In this document: piece after piece, positions 10,100 through 18,468 of the stretch
Position numbering within the stretch: the first letter of the stretch is position 1
How the letters are laid out: the number at the start of each line of letters is the position of its first letter
Assembly (NCBI RefSeq): GCF_000744885.1
Contig: NZ_JQMV01000003.1
Span: 1,488,001 to 1,552,000 of the forward strand
Direction of reading: 5' to 3'
Source: Thermus amyloliquefaciens
GTDB taxonomy: Bacteria; Deinococcota; Deinococci; Deinococcales; Thermaceae
Length of the DNA: 64,000 bases
The notes under the pieces: model-generated
Seen by the model: only the letters and a program-made list of their open reading frames with translations
Database searches by the model: none
What the model was told of the DNA's origin: nothing
Translations under genes and position numbers: made by a program

Positions 10100-10186
10100 C
10101 CCTGGCCACCTCCCCCAGAGCCCCGTACCTATGATGCCAAAAGCCTTCCTGGGGCCCCCATCCTGGCGCAAGCCGCCCCAGGGTAC
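10100..10186 (-). repeat. copy C of the ~90-bp intergenic repeat
   Basis: On the minus strand it starts at the iscR stop (TAGGTACCC), has the same GGCTTGCGCC core, then AGGAAGGCTTTTG, and a distal GGGGAGGTGGCC block. Here the strongest stem is CCTGGGGC with GCCCCAGG. It lies between iscR and iscS and might act as a partial terminator or processing site. Confidence 0.5.
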
Positions 10187-10633
10187 CTAGCCCGCGGGCT
10201 GGAGCTGGATCAAGCGCCGGGCCTCGATGAGCTTCCGCTCCTCAATCAGGTCCTTCAAGGTGGTGCCGCCCAGGACCTGGCGCATGGCCAAGTCCACCCG
10301 CTTCCAAAGGAGCTCGGTGGAGCACTGCCCCACCTTGGCGCAGGCCTCGGGGTCCTCGATGCAGGAGACGGGAGCCAGGCTGCCCTCCAGGGCCTCCACC
10401 ACCTCCAGGGCCGTCACCCTCTCAGGGGGACGGGCCAGGCGGTACCCGCCCTTGGCCCCCCGCACGGAGCGGATGAACCCCGAACGCCGAAGCTGGGCGG
10501 CGATCTGTTCCAGGTAGTGCTGGCTGATGCCCTGGGCCTCGGCCACCTCCTTGAGGGGCACCGCCTCCGGCGCCCTGAGGCCGATCTCCACCAGGGCCCT
10601 GAGGCCATACTGGGCCTTTGTGGACACCCACAT
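10187..10633 (-). CDS. iscR: Rrf2/IscR-family transcriptional regulator
   Basis: 148 residues. N-terminal winged helix with YGLRALVEIGLRA and the recognition segment ISQHYLEQIAAQLRRSGFIRSVRGAKGGYRLA. Three cysteines at 91, 98 and 104 are spaced as in IscR, where they hold a [2Fe-2S] cluster that reports Fe-S status. The ATG at 10633 has a TATACT box 6 nt upstream and no Shine-Dalgarno, consistent with a leaderless mRNA. It lies between metal-ABC-transporter genes and iscS and probably controls iscS and perhaps the transporter. Confidence 0.9.
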   Translation of the reverse strand: MWVSTKAQYGLRALVEIGLRAPEAVPLKEVAEAQGISQHYLEQIAAQLRRSGFIRSVRGAKGGYRLARPPERVTALEVVEALEGSLAPVSCIEDPEACAKVGQCSTELLWKRVDLAMRQVLGGTTLKDLIEERKLIEARRLIQLQPAG

Positions 10634-10639
10634 GCCCCC

Positions 10640-10645
10640 AGTATA
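10640..10645 (-). promoter_or_regulatory. -10 box of a leaderless iscR promoter
   Basis: TATACT, 6 nt before the iscR ATG and within the 23-nt gap after the permease gene. No good -35 is seen. Transcription would start at or next to the start codon. Confidence 0.55.
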
Positions 10646-10656
10646 CCGCAAAGGCC

Positions 10657-11463
10657 CTATTTCCCCCCGGAAAACAGGGTTTTGGCAAAGGCCAGGCCGA
10701 ACAAGGCCGCCTGCAACAGCACGATGCTGGCCCCGCTGGGCCAGTCCAGGAGGAAGGAGAGCAAGAGGCCCAGGACCGTGGACAAAACGGACAGCACCAG
10801 GGAGAGGAGGGTAAGGCCGGAGAAGGTGGGGCTCAAAAGCCTGGCCGCCGCCCCGGGGATCACCAAAAAGGCCGCCACCAGGATGATCCCCACCACCTTC
10901 ACCGCCAGGACCAGGCTCACGGCGATGAAGCCGGAGAGGAGGTAATCGTGGAAGACCACCGGCACCCGGTCGGAAAGGGCCAGCTCCCGGTCAAAGGTGG
11001 CGTAGGCCAGAGGCCCCCAAAGGGGCAAAAGGAAGAGGCCAAGCAGCAGGAGCAACCCCACCGCCACCAGGTCCGAGGGGCCCACCGCCAAGAGGGAGCC
11101 GAAGAGGTAGCCCATGGCGTCCCCCACGTAGCCCTTGGCCTGGGAGAGGAAAACCGCCCCCAGGGCCACGGAGAGGGCAAAGAAGACCCCGATGGCGGTG
11201 TCCTCGGAAAGCTCGGTCTTCTCCTTCACAAAGGTGATGGCCATGGCCACCAAAAAGGTAAAGGGGAGGGCGAACCAAAGGGGTTCCCCCCTTAGGAAAA
11301 GCCCCAAGGCCACCCCGGCGAAGGCGGCGTGGGCCAGCCCATCTCCCAGGAAGGAAAGCCGGCGTTGCACCACGAAAGGGGAGAGCAAGCCGGAAAGAAG
11401 GCTCACCAAAAGCCCAGCCAAAAGGGCCCTCTGGAAAAAGGGGTAACCCAAGGCCTCAAGCAC
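10657..11463 (-). CDS. ABC-3 family metal (Zn/Mn-type) transporter permease
   Basis: 268 residues with about eight hydrophobic segments. SFLGDGLAHAAFAGVALG matches the conserved stretch of ZnuB/MntB-type permeases. Start choice: the GTG at 11463 overlaps the ATPase stop by 8 nt (GTGCTTGA), the same arrangement as at 60605-60612. An ATG at 11487 and the open frame to 11508 are alternatives. No periplasmic binding protein gene is adjacent. The metal cannot be assigned from sequence. Confidence 0.88.
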   Translation of the reverse strand: MLEALGYPFFQRALLAGLLVSLLSGLLSPFVVQRRLSFLGDGLAHAAFAGVALGLFLRGEPLWFALPFTFLVAMAITFVKEKTELSEDTAIGVFFALSVALGAVFLSQAKGYVGDAMGYLFGSLLAVGPSDLVAVGLLLLLGLFLLPLWGPLAYATFDRELALSDRVPVVFHDYLLSGFIAVSLVLAVKVVGIILVAAFLVIPGAAARLLSPTFSGLTLLSLVLSVLSTVLGLLLSFLLDWPSGASIVLLQAALFGLAFAKTLFSGGK

Positions 11464-12196
11464 GCCCACCCCCCAGGAAGAGCTCATGGGCATGGCCCAG
11501 GTGTCCAAAGGCCTGGCGCAAGCACTCCTCGGAGAGGGCCTTCTCCGGGGGGCCGAAGCCCACCACCCTCCGGTTCATCACCAGGACGTGGCTGGCGTGG
11601 TGGGCCGCCTCCCAGTCGTGGGTGATCATGAGGACCGTGGCCCCCGACTCCTGCTGGTAGGCCTCCAGGTACCGGTAAAGGTCCACCTCCCCCACCCGGT
11701 CCACCCCGGTGGCGGGCTCGTCCAAAAGGAGGATCCTCGGCCTGCGGATCAGGGCCCGGGCCAGGTAGACCCGTTGAAGCTGCCCTCCGGAAAGCCTTCC
11801 CAAAGGGCGGAAGGCCAGCGCCTCCGCCCCCACCCGCCTTAAGGCGGCAAGGGCTTCCTCCCTTTCCCGGGGGGATAGGCGGAAGGGCCAGCGCCGCCTA
11901 AGGCCCGTGGCCACCAGTTCCAGGGAAAGGGCGGGGAAGGAGCGGTCAAAGGCCTTGATCTGGGGCACGTAGCCGAACCACAGGGGATCGCTTTCCGCCA
12001 AGGGACGCCCGAAAACCCTCACTTCCCCCCGGAAGGGGACGAGGCCCAGGATGGCCTTCAAAAGGGTGCTCTTCCCCGCCCCGTTGGGGCCCACCACGGC
12101 CACGAAGGCCCCCTCTGGCACCTTTAGGTGGATGCCCTTCAGGGCCTTGAACTCCCCAAAGCGTACAGACAGGTCTTGGGCCTCGAGGGCCAACAC
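11456..12196 (-). CDS. metal ABC transporter ATP-binding protein (ZnuC/MntA-like)
   Basis: About 246 residues. Walker A VVGPNGAGKSTLLK, the Q-loop in FGYVPQIK, signature LSGGQLQRVYLARAL, Walker B ILLLDEPATGVD and the switch His in MITHDW are all present. It pairs with the downstream permease for high-affinity metal uptake. A GTG at 12196 is preferred because a promoter (12204-12232) would start transcription at that codon; an ATG at 12214 is the alternative. There is no Shine-Dalgarno, suggesting a leaderless message. Confidence 0.87.
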   Translation of the reverse strand: MLALEAQDLSVRFGEFKALKGIHLKVPEGAFVAVVGPNGAGKSTLLKAILGLVPFRGEVRVFGRPLAESDPLWFGYVPQIKAFDRSFPALSLELVATGLRRRWPFRLSPREREEALAALRRVGAEALAFRPLGRLSGGQLQRVYLARALIRRPRILLLDEPATGVDRVGEVDLYRYLEAYQQESGATVLMITHDWEAAHHASHVLVMNRRVVGFGPPEKALSEECLRQAFGHLGHAHELFLGGGRA

Positions 12197-12203
12197 ACAG
12201 TAA

Positions 12204-12232
12204 CAATAATCCATTTTCAAGAAGCCCGTCAA
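12204..12232 (-). promoter_or_regulatory. promoter of the metal ABC transporter genes
   Basis: On the minus strand TTGACG (12227-12232) and TTATTG (12204-12209) are 17 nt apart, with the GTG start 7 nt further. The box sits in an unusually AT-rich patch for this genome, so a metal-responsive repressor site here is plausible but not shown. Confidence 0.55.
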
Positions 12233-12266
12233 GCCCAGGGGCTTGGCTGCCAGGCGACCCGGGGCC

Positions 12267-13052
12267 TCAGAAGCTGTGCTCCTCCGCGGGGAACACCCCC
12301 TCCCGCACCTCCCGCACGTACTGGGATAGGGCCTCGCGGAAGAGCCTTCCCCCCTCCAGGTACCGCTTCACAAACCGGGGCTTGAAATCCCCGTAAAGCC
12401 CCACCACGTCGTGGAAAACCAGGACCTGGGCGTCGGTGTGGGGCCCGGCCCCGATGCCCACGGTGTGGACGGACAGCCTTGCCGTGACCTCCTGCGCCAG
12501 GGCCGCGGGCACCATCTCCAGCACCACCCCATAGGCCCCCGCCTCCTCCAGGGCCAAGGCCCCCTTCAGGATGCGCTCGGCCTCCTCGGGGCGCTTCCCC
12601 TGAAGCCTATAGCCTCCCAGCTGGCTCGCCGTCTGGGGGGTGAGGCCCACGTGGCCCAAAACCGGAACCCCCGCCCGGGTGAGGCCAAAGACGATCTCCG
12701 CCACCTCCTCCCCACCCTCCAGCTTGACCGCATCCGCCCCACCCTCTTTAAGGAGCCTCTCGGCGGCCCCCAGGGCCCGGTCCAGGGTGGCGTAGGAGAG
12801 GTAGGGTAGGTCCGCCACCAAAAAGGTATCCGGAGCCCCCCGCCGGGCCGCCTTGGTGTGGTGGAGCATCTCCTCCAGGGTGACGGGGACCGTGGAGGGG
12901 TAGCCAAGCACCACCATGCCCAGGGAATCCCCCACCAGGATGGCGTCCACCCCGGCTTCCTGGGCCAGGCGGGCCGTGGGGTAGTCGTAGGCGGTGAGGT
13001 AGACCAGGCGTTGGCCCTTGGCTTGGCGGAACTCCTTGACCGTCCGGCGCAT
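12267..13052 (-). CDS. panB: 3-methyl-2-oxobutanoate hydroxymethyltransferase
   Basis: 261 residues. First enzyme of pantothenate synthesis, adding a hydroxymethyl group from methylene-tetrahydrofolate to ketoisovalerate. The family motifs LTAYDYPTARLAQEAGVD, ILVGDSLGMVVLGY (metal-ligand Asp), GHVGLTPQ, VVLEMVP with the catalytic Glu, and GIGAGPHTDAQVLVFHD are present. Length is typical. TAGCCT lies 6 nt before the ATG and there is no Shine-Dalgarno. Head-to-head with ruvB across only 24 nt. Confidence 0.95.
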   Translation of the reverse strand: MRRTVKEFRQAKGQRLVYLTAYDYPTARLAQEAGVDAILVGDSLGMVVLGYPSTVPVTLEEMLHHTKAARRGAPDTFLVADLPYLSYATLDRALGAAERLLKEGGADAVKLEGGEEVAEIVFGLTRAGVPVLGHVGLTPQTASQLGGYRLQGKRPEEAERILKGALALEEAGAYGVVLEMVPAALAQEVTARLSVHTVGIGAGPHTDAQVLVFHDVVGLYGDFKPRFVKRYLEGGRLFREALSQYVREVREGVFPAEEHSF

Positions 13053-13076
13053 GGGAAAAGGCTATCATGAAGGGGC
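13053..13076. promoter_or_regulatory. 24-nt divergent spacer with overlapping panB and ruvB -10 boxes
   Basis: On the minus strand TAGCCT (13059-13064) is 6 nt from the panB ATG. On the plus strand TATCAT (13063-13068) is 8 nt from the ruvB GTG. The two boxes overlap by two bases, so both -35 regions must lie inside the opposite coding sequence and the two polymerases should exclude each other. Confidence 0.55.
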
Positions 13077-14054
13077 GTGGAAGCGCACTTGGACCTCGCC
13101 CTAAGGCCCAGGACCCTGGACGAGTACATCGGCCAGGAGAGGCTTAAGCGGAAGCTCAGGGTGTACCTCGAGGCGGCCAAGGCCCGGGGGGAACCCCTGG
13201 AGCACCTCCTCCTCTTCGGCCCCCCGGGCCTGGGCAAGACCACCTTGGCCCATGTGATCGCCCATGAGCTGGGGGTTAACCTTCGGGTTACCTCCGGGCC
13301 GGCCATTGAAAAGCCCGGGGACCTGGCCGCCATCCTGGCCAACTCCCTGGAGGAGGGGGACATCCTCTTCATCGACGAGATCCACCGCCTAAGCCGCCAG
13401 GCGGAGGAGCACCTCTACCCGGCCATGGAGGACTTCAAAATGGACATCGTCATCGGCCAAGGCCCCGCGGCCCGCACCATCCGCCTGGAGCTTCCCCGCT
13501 TCACCCTGATCGGGGCCACCACCCGCCCGGGCCTCATCACCGCCCCCCTCAGGAGCCGGTTTGGGATCGTGGAGCACCTGGAGTACTACTCCTTGGAGGA
13601 GCTGGCCGAAGGGGTCAGGCGGGACGCAAGGCTTCTGGGGGTGGCCATCGCCGAGGAAGCCGCCCTGGAGATCGCCAAAAGGAGCCGGGGCACCATGCGC
13701 GTGGCCAAAAGGCTTTTCCGGAGGGTGCGGGACTTCGCCCAGGTGGCGGGGGAGGAAACCATCACCCAGGAAAGGGCCCTCGAGGCCCTCAGCGCCTTGG
13801 GCCTGGACGAGCTCGGCCTGGAAAGGCGGGACCGGGAGATCCTGGAAACCCTGATCCTGCGCTTCGGGGGCGGGCCGGTGGGCCTGCAAACCTTGGCCAC
13901 CGCCCTCTCCGAGGATCCGGGCACCCTGGAGGAAGTCCATGAGCCTTACCTCATCCAGCAGGGCCTCTTGAAGCGCACCCCTCGGGGCCGGGTGGCCACG
14001 GAAAGGGCCTACCGCCACCTGGGCTACCCCCCTCCCGCGGAACCCCTCCTTTGA
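13077..14054 (+). CDS. ruvB: Holliday junction branch-migration ATPase RuvB
   Basis: 325 residues. AAA+ motor that, with RuvA, moves Holliday junctions. It has Walker [13 protein letters not shown], Walker [10 protein letters not shown], sensor 1 GATTRPG, arginine-finger region [10 protein letters not shown], and the C-terminal winged helix ending [17 protein letters not shown]. It matches the T. thermophilus RuvB pattern almost throughout. GTG start; the short purine-rich leader and nearby TATCAT suggest a nearly leaderless mRNA. A DUF4388 gene follows after 3 nt. Confidence 0.96.
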   Translation: MEAHLDLALRPRTLDEYIGQERLKRKLRVYLEAAKARGEPLEHLLLFGPPGLGKTTLAHVIAHELGVNLRVTSGPAIEKPGDLAAILANSLEEGDILFIDEIHRLSRQAEEHLYPAMEDFKMDIVIGQGPAARTIRLELPRFTLIGATTRPGLITAPLRSRFGIVEHLEYYSLEELAEGVRRDARLLGVAIAEEAALEIAKRSRGTMRVAKRLFRRVRDFAQVAGEETITQERALEALSALGLDELGLERRDREILETLILRFGGGPVGLQTLATALSEDPGTLEEVHEPYLIQQGLLKRTPRGRVATERAYRHLGYPPPAEPLL

Positions 14055-14057
14055 GCC

Positions 14058-15095
14058 ATGGTAAGGGCTACCCTGGAGGAACTGGACCTGGCGGAACTTC
14101 TGAAGGCCCTGGCCGACCACCGTAGAAGCGCCGTGGTCACCTTCCGGGGGCGCCTTTACGGCCGGATCCATCTCCTTCACGGACGCATCCTGTACGCCCG
14201 CACCGAACCAGGACCCCACCTGGGGGAGTACCTGGTGCGCCTGGGCCACCTTTCCCTGGAGGAGATTCAAGAGTTGGTGGAGCGCCAGGGCCGGGAAAAC
14301 CCCGGCACCCCCTTGGGGGCCTTGGCCCTGGAACTCGGGCTGATCGGGGAGGAGGAGCTAAGGGAGGCCCTGGAGGCCCAGGTCCTCGAGGCCCTGGCCA
14401 CCCTGCTTTGGGAAAAGGAAGGGGAGATCCTGGCCGAGCCCCTGGAGGAGGGAAGCCAGGTGGCCCTTCCCCAGACCCTGGAAACCAAGTCCACCCTTCT
14501 GGAAGCGGCCCGGCGCCTGGACGAGTGGCGCCAGGGCCAGGTGGAGCCCCACGAGGTCTTCCACCTGGTGGAGGACCCCACCCGCCATCCCCTGAGCCCG
14601 GAGGCCTGGACGGTGCTGGAGCTATTGGACGGGGTGCGCCGGGCGAGAAGCGTGGCCTTGCTCTCTGGGCTTCCGGAAGAGGAGGTTTACCACATCCTCT
14701 TTGAGCTGAAAAGCCGCGGGCTGATCCGCCCTTCCACCCTCCTGGCGGAGGACCCCCTGGTCCTGGTCTTGGCGGAAAGCGGGGTGGTGAGGCGGCTTCT
14801 CCTCTACCTCCTGGAGGCCCACCGCTACCGGGTCCAGCTCCCCTTGGACCTGGAGATGGCCCTCCGCCTTCTCAAGGAAAGGCCCAAGGCCATCATCCTC
14901 CAAGGGGAAAAAGCCCTGGAAATCGCCCGAAAGCTGAGGGGGCACCCCGAGGGCAAGCTGGCCTCCTTGTACCTGGTGAGCGAAACCCCGCCGGGGCTCC
15001 TTTTCCGGCCCCTTAGGGTCCTCCACCTCCCCAAACCCCTGAAGGCCCAGGAGGTGCTCAAGGCCCTGGCTCCCCTGAGGCGCGGGGGAGGCTAG
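14058..15095 (+). CDS. DUF4388 (PATAN-type) domain protein
   Basis: 345 residues. The N-terminal ~120 residues match DUF4388/PATAN: LAELLKALADHRRSAVV, then the FRGRLYGRIHLLHGRILYA hairpin and LGEYLVRLGHLS. A middle helical segment (about 170-220) resembles a winged helix. The C-terminus (about 220-340) has the alternating hydrophobic pattern of a receiver-like fold but no obvious phospho-acceptor. Such proteins are linked to gliding, pili or two-component signalling in Thermus and cyanobacteria; its role here is unknown. It lies 3 nt after ruvB, so is probably co-transcribed. Confidence 0.75.
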   Translation: MVRATLEELDLAELLKALADHRRSAVVTFRGRLYGRIHLLHGRILYARTEPGPHLGEYLVRLGHLSLEEIQELVERQGRENPGTPLGALALELGLIGEEELREALEAQVLEALATLLWEKEGEILAEPLEEGSQVALPQTLETKSTLLEAARRLDEWRQGQVEPHEVFHLVEDPTRHPLSPEAWTVLELLDGVRRARSVALLSGLPEEEVYHILFELKSRGLIRPSTLLAEDPLVLVLAESGVVRRLLLYLLEAHRYRVQLPLDLEMALRLLKERPKAIILQGEKALEIARKLRGHPEGKLASLYLVSETPPGLLFRPLRVLHLPKPLKAQEVLKALAPLRRGGG

Positions 15096-15188
15096 GGGCC
15101 ATGCCGGAGGACTTCGCCCCTGAACCATAAATGATCACGCGCAAGGCTTTTCGGGGTCTCCCTAGGGGCGCGCGCCTCGAGGGGGCAC
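15096..15188 (-). repeat. copy B of the ~90-bp intergenic repeat
   Basis: It fills the whole gap between two convergent genes. On the minus strand it begins at the TPR-gene stop (TAAGTGCCCC), has the variant core GGCGCGCGCC, then GAAAAGCCTTGCG, then GGTTCAGGGGCGAAG and TGGCCCC next to the DUF4388 stop. Block order and spacing agree with copy A. Confidence 0.6.
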
Positions 15189-16541
15189 TTAGTTGGGCCG
15201 CCTCCCTTCCCGAAGGATGGCCTCCGCCCGCTCCCGGTAGGCCAGGAGGGCTTGGTGCCACTCGTCGGCAGGGTGAACGTGGGGCAGGACGGCCTCGGTG
15301 CGGGCCAGGATCTCCTCGGGCGAGCGGTAACCCAGCTGGGCCAAGGTGTCCACCACCATCTCCTGGGCCCCCACCCACTCCCGGCTCCCCTCCTCGGCAA
15401 GCTCCGCCGCCTTCCGGTAATGGGCCAGGGCCTCCTCCAGGTGCATGAGGTCGTAGGCGATGTGGCCCAGGATCAGCTCCCCCGCCGCCTCCGCCCCCTG
15501 CCCCATGGCCCTTCGGGCCACCTCCTCCGCCTCTTGGTACCGCCCCTGGCGGTACAGGGCCTCGGCCAGGTCCGCAAGCGCCTGGGCCTGGTAGGGGTAG
15601 CCCTCTTCCCGCAAGAGGGCCTCCAAGTACTCCTCCGCCTCCAGGTAGGCCCCCTGGTCAAGGGCGGCCACCGCCATCTCGTGAAGCACGTACCCCCTCT
15701 CCAGACCCTCGGCCCTGGCCAAGGCCTCCTGGAAGGCGGCCATGCCCTCGGCGTAGCGGCCCAGGCGGAGGAGGATCTGCCCCTGAAGGAGGGGGGTGCC
15801 GTAGGCCTTTTGGCCGCTTTCCTCCTCCAGGGCCAGGGCCTTCAGCACCTCCTCCAGGGCCCGGTTGGGGTTATCCAGAAGGAGATGGGCCCGGGCCAGG
15901 AGGTAGTGGCGGGTGGCGGCATCCTCCACGGGCTCTTCCCCCGCGGCCCCCGAGGCCTCCTCGAGGGCCAATAGGGCCCTCTCCCCCTCCCCCGCCTCCA
16001 CCCACATGGCGGCGGCATCCAGAAGGAGCCAGTAGCGCTCCAAGCCCAAGGCCAGCTCCGCCCCCCTCTCGTAGGCCAAGGCGGCCTCCCGGAAGCGGCC
16101 AAGCCTTTCCAAGGCCCTTCCCCTAAGCCCCTCCGCCCGCCAGGCCAAAAAGGCGGGAAGGCCCTCCTTGAGGGTCCTCAGCACCTCCTCAAACCGGCCC
16201 AGGTAGAAGAGGGCCTGGGCCTGGTGGTACCGGGCCCGGGGGTCCTCCGTGGGGAGGAAAAGGGCCCGCACCTCCCCCTCCCCCCGGCCCTCGAGGGCCA
16301 AAAGCTCCCCCAAAAGGGCCCGGTACAGGGGGTCGTACTCCAGCCCCCCGAGCTCGTAGGCCTCCTCCAGGGCCCGGTGGGCCCTTTCCAGCCCCTCCTC
16401 CCCGTAGAGGCTATGCACCTCCGCCAAAAGCAGAAGGGCCTCCCGGGCCTCCGCCTTGGAGCCGAACAGGGCCTTCCGGGTGAGGCGCTCAATGGCGGTA
16501 TCGTAATCCCCGTGGTGCAGGGCCTCGAGGACCCCCTTCAT
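15189..16541 (-). CDS. tetratricopeptide-repeat protein
   Basis: 450 residues made almost wholly of helical TPR-like repeats of about 34 residues, with the usual Ala/Gly/Leu/Tyr pattern (for example GRFREAALAYERGAELA, GRYAEGMAAFQEALARA, GRYQEAEEVARRAMGQG, LEEALAHYRKAAELAEEG). No signal peptide or catalytic domain is seen, so it is probably a cytoplasmic scaffold. ATG at 16541; the frame runs open beyond it. TATCCT lies just upstream. Divergent from ftsH. The final codon is followed directly by repeat copy B. Confidence 0.85.
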   Translation of the reverse strand: MKGVLEALHHGDYDTAIERLTRKALFGSKAEAREALLLLAEVHSLYGEEGLERAHRALEEAYELGGLEYDPLYRALLGELLALEGRGEGEVRALFLPTEDPRARYHQAQALFYLGRFEEVLRTLKEGLPAFLAWRAEGLRGRALERLGRFREAALAYERGAELALGLERYWLLLDAAAMWVEAGEGERALLALEEASGAAGEEPVEDAATRHYLLARAHLLLDNPNRALEEVLKALALEEESGQKAYGTPLLQGQILLRLGRYAEGMAAFQEALARAEGLERGYVLHEMAVAALDQGAYLEAEEYLEALLREEGYPYQAQALADLAEALYRQGRYQEAEEVARRAMGQGAEAAGELILGHIAYDLMHLEEALAHYRKAAELAEEGSREWVGAQEMVVDTLAQLGYRSPEEILARTEAVLPHVHPADEWHQALLAYRERAEAILREGRRPN

Positions 16542-16614
16542 CGCCGCTAGAGGATACCACACCCCCCTCTTCTTTGAGCCTAAAGGCGCTACCATAGGAC
16601 CAGGGAGGTAGACC

Positions 16615-18468
16615 TTGCCGCAACGGATCAACCCTTTCACCCTGATCTTTTTGCTCCTCCTAGGCTATCTGGCCTATACCGCCTTCACGGGCCCCCCAGC
16701 CCCCACCCTTCCCTACACGGAGTTCCGCAAGCTGGTACGGGAAGGCAAGGTGGCCGAGGTGACCCTGGAGGAAACTCGCATCCTGGGCACCTTGAAGGAA
16801 CCCGAGCGCTTCCCCACCCCGCAGGGGGGAAGCCAGGTGGCCAGGCGCTTCGCCGTGCCCCTGCCCCCGGCCCAGGTGACCGACCCCGAGCTTCTCCGCT
16901 TCCTGGAGGAAAACGGGGTCCGGATCGTCACCAAACCCCCTTCCCTCTGGCCCCAGGTCCTCCTCTACCTCGGCCCTACCCTGCTCCTCATCCTTTTCTT
17001 CTATTTCTTCTTCATGCGGGCCCAGGGCGGGGCCGGGCAGGTGATGCAGTTCGGGCAGAGCCGGGCCAAGCTTTACGGGAAGGAAAAGCAGGTCAACACC
17101 ACCTTCAAGGACGTGGCCGGCCACGAGGAAGCCAAGCGGGAACTCATGGAGGTGGTGGACTTCCTCAAGAACCCCAAGAAGTACCTGGAGCTGGGCGCGG
17201 AAATCCCCAAAGGAGTTCTCCTGGTGGGCCCTCCCGGAACCGGCAAGACCCTTCTGGCCCGGGCGGTGGCGGGGGAAGCAGGTGTCCCCTTCTTCTCCGT
17301 CTCCGCCAGCGAGTTCATGGAGATGTTCGTGGGCGTGGGGGCAAGCCGGGTGCGAAGCCTCTTTGAGGACGCCCGACGGAACGCCCCCAGCATCATCTTC
17401 ATCGACGAGCTGGACTCCATCGGCCGCAAACGGGGGGCAGGCATCGGGGGTGGCCATGACGAGCGGGAGCAGACCCTGAACCAGATCCTTTCCGAGATGG
17501 ACGGCTTTGAAAAGGACACCTCGGTGATCGTCCTGGCCGCCACCAACCGCCCGGACATCCTGGACCCTGCCCTGCTGCGCCCCGGGCGCTTTGACCGCCA
17601 GGTAGTGGTGGGCCTACCCACCCTGGAGGAGCGCCGGGATATCCTCCTGGTGCACATGCGGGGTAAACCCATCGCCGAGGACGTGGACGCCCTGGAGCTG
17701 GCCCACCTCACCCCGGGCTTCTCCGGGGCCGACCTGAAGAACCTGGTCAACGAGGCAGCCCTGCTGGCGGCCCGGGATGGCGCCAAGAAAATCCGCAAGG
17801 AGCACTTCCTGAAGGCCCTGGACAAGATCGTCCTGGGCCTCGAGCGGCCCGCCCTAAAGCTTTCCGAGGAGGAGAAAAGGGCCGTGGCCTATCACGAGGC
17901 GGGGCATGCCGTGGTGGGGGAGGTCCTGCCCCACGCCGACAAGACGGAGAAGGTCTCCATCGTCCCCCGGGGCATGGCCTTGGGTGCCCGCTGGAGCAAA
18001 CCCGAGGAAAGGGTTTTGGTTTCCAAGGACCACCTCATGGACGAGCTCGCCGTCCTCATGGCGGGCCGGGTGGCGGAGGAGCTCTTCACCGGCACCGTAA
18101 CCACCGGGGCCCAGGACGACTTCAAGCGGGCCACCCAGATCGCCAAGCGCATGGTTTTGGACTGGGGCATGGGGGAGCACTTCAGGAACATCGCCTGGGG
18201 TTCGGACTCCGGCCCCATCTTCCTGGGTGAGGAAATCGCCAAGAAGAAGGACCACTCCGAGGAAACCGCCCGCCTCATCGACCAAGACATCCGCAAGATC
18301 CTGGACGAAGCCTACGCCAAGGCCCGCCAGGTCCTCATGGAGCACGCCCCCGCCATGCACAAGATCGCCGAGGAACTCCTTAGGGAGGAGACCATCCCCG
18401 GGGAGCGGGTGCGGGCCATCCTCAAGGAAGCCCAAGCGGTGCAAAGGGCCTCGGAGGAAAGCGCCTAG
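16615..18468 (+). CDS. ftsH: ATP-dependent zinc metalloprotease FtsH
   Basis: 617 residues. Membrane-bound AAA protease that degrades misfolded membrane and regulatory proteins. Two N-terminal membrane segments (about 7-22 and 117-137) flank an extracytoplasmic domain. Walker A GPPGTGKT starts near residue 205; Walker [12 protein letters not shown], the second region of homology and the pore motif [10 protein letters not shown] follow. The zinc site HEAGH begins at His427. TTG start with GGGAGG 8 nt upstream. Its stop overlaps that of glpD in a CTAG. Thermus genomes carry several ftsH copies; which one this is cannot be told. Confidence 0.95.
   Translation: MPQRINPFTLIFLLLLGYLAYTAFTGPPAPTLPYTEFRKLVREGKVAEVTLEETRILGTLKEPERFPTPQGGSQVARRFAVPLPPAQVTDPELLRFLEENGVRIVTKPPSLWPQVLLYLGPTLLLILFFYFFFMRAQGGAGQVMQFGQSRAKLYGKEKQVNTTFKDVAGHEEAKRELMEVVDFLKNPKKYLELGAEIPKGVLLVGPPGTGKTLLARAVAGEAGVPFFSVSASEFMEMFVGVGASRVRSLFEDARRNAPSIIFIDELDSIGRKRGAGIGGGHDEREQTLNQILSEMDGFEKDTSVIVLAATNRPDILDPALLRPGRFDRQVVVGLPTLEERRDILLVHMRGKPIAEDVDALELAHLTPGFSGADLKNLVNEAALLAARDGAKKIRKEHFLKALDKIVLGLERPALKLSEEEKRAVAYHEAGHAVVGEVLPHADKTEKVSIVPRGMALGARWSKPEERVLVSKDHLMDELAVLMAGRVAEELFTGTVTTGAQDDFKRATQIAKRMVLDWGMGEHFRNIAWGSDSGPIFLGEEIAKKKDHSEETARLIDQDIRKILDEAYAKARQVLMEHAPAMHKIAEELLREETIPGERVRAILKEAQAVQRASEESA

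Noticed and set aside
10052-10171. Longer N-terminus for iscS
   Set aside because: The 40 extra residues have no family similarity, and a strong Shine-Dalgarno plus the canonical YLDYAATTP start support the TTG at 10051.
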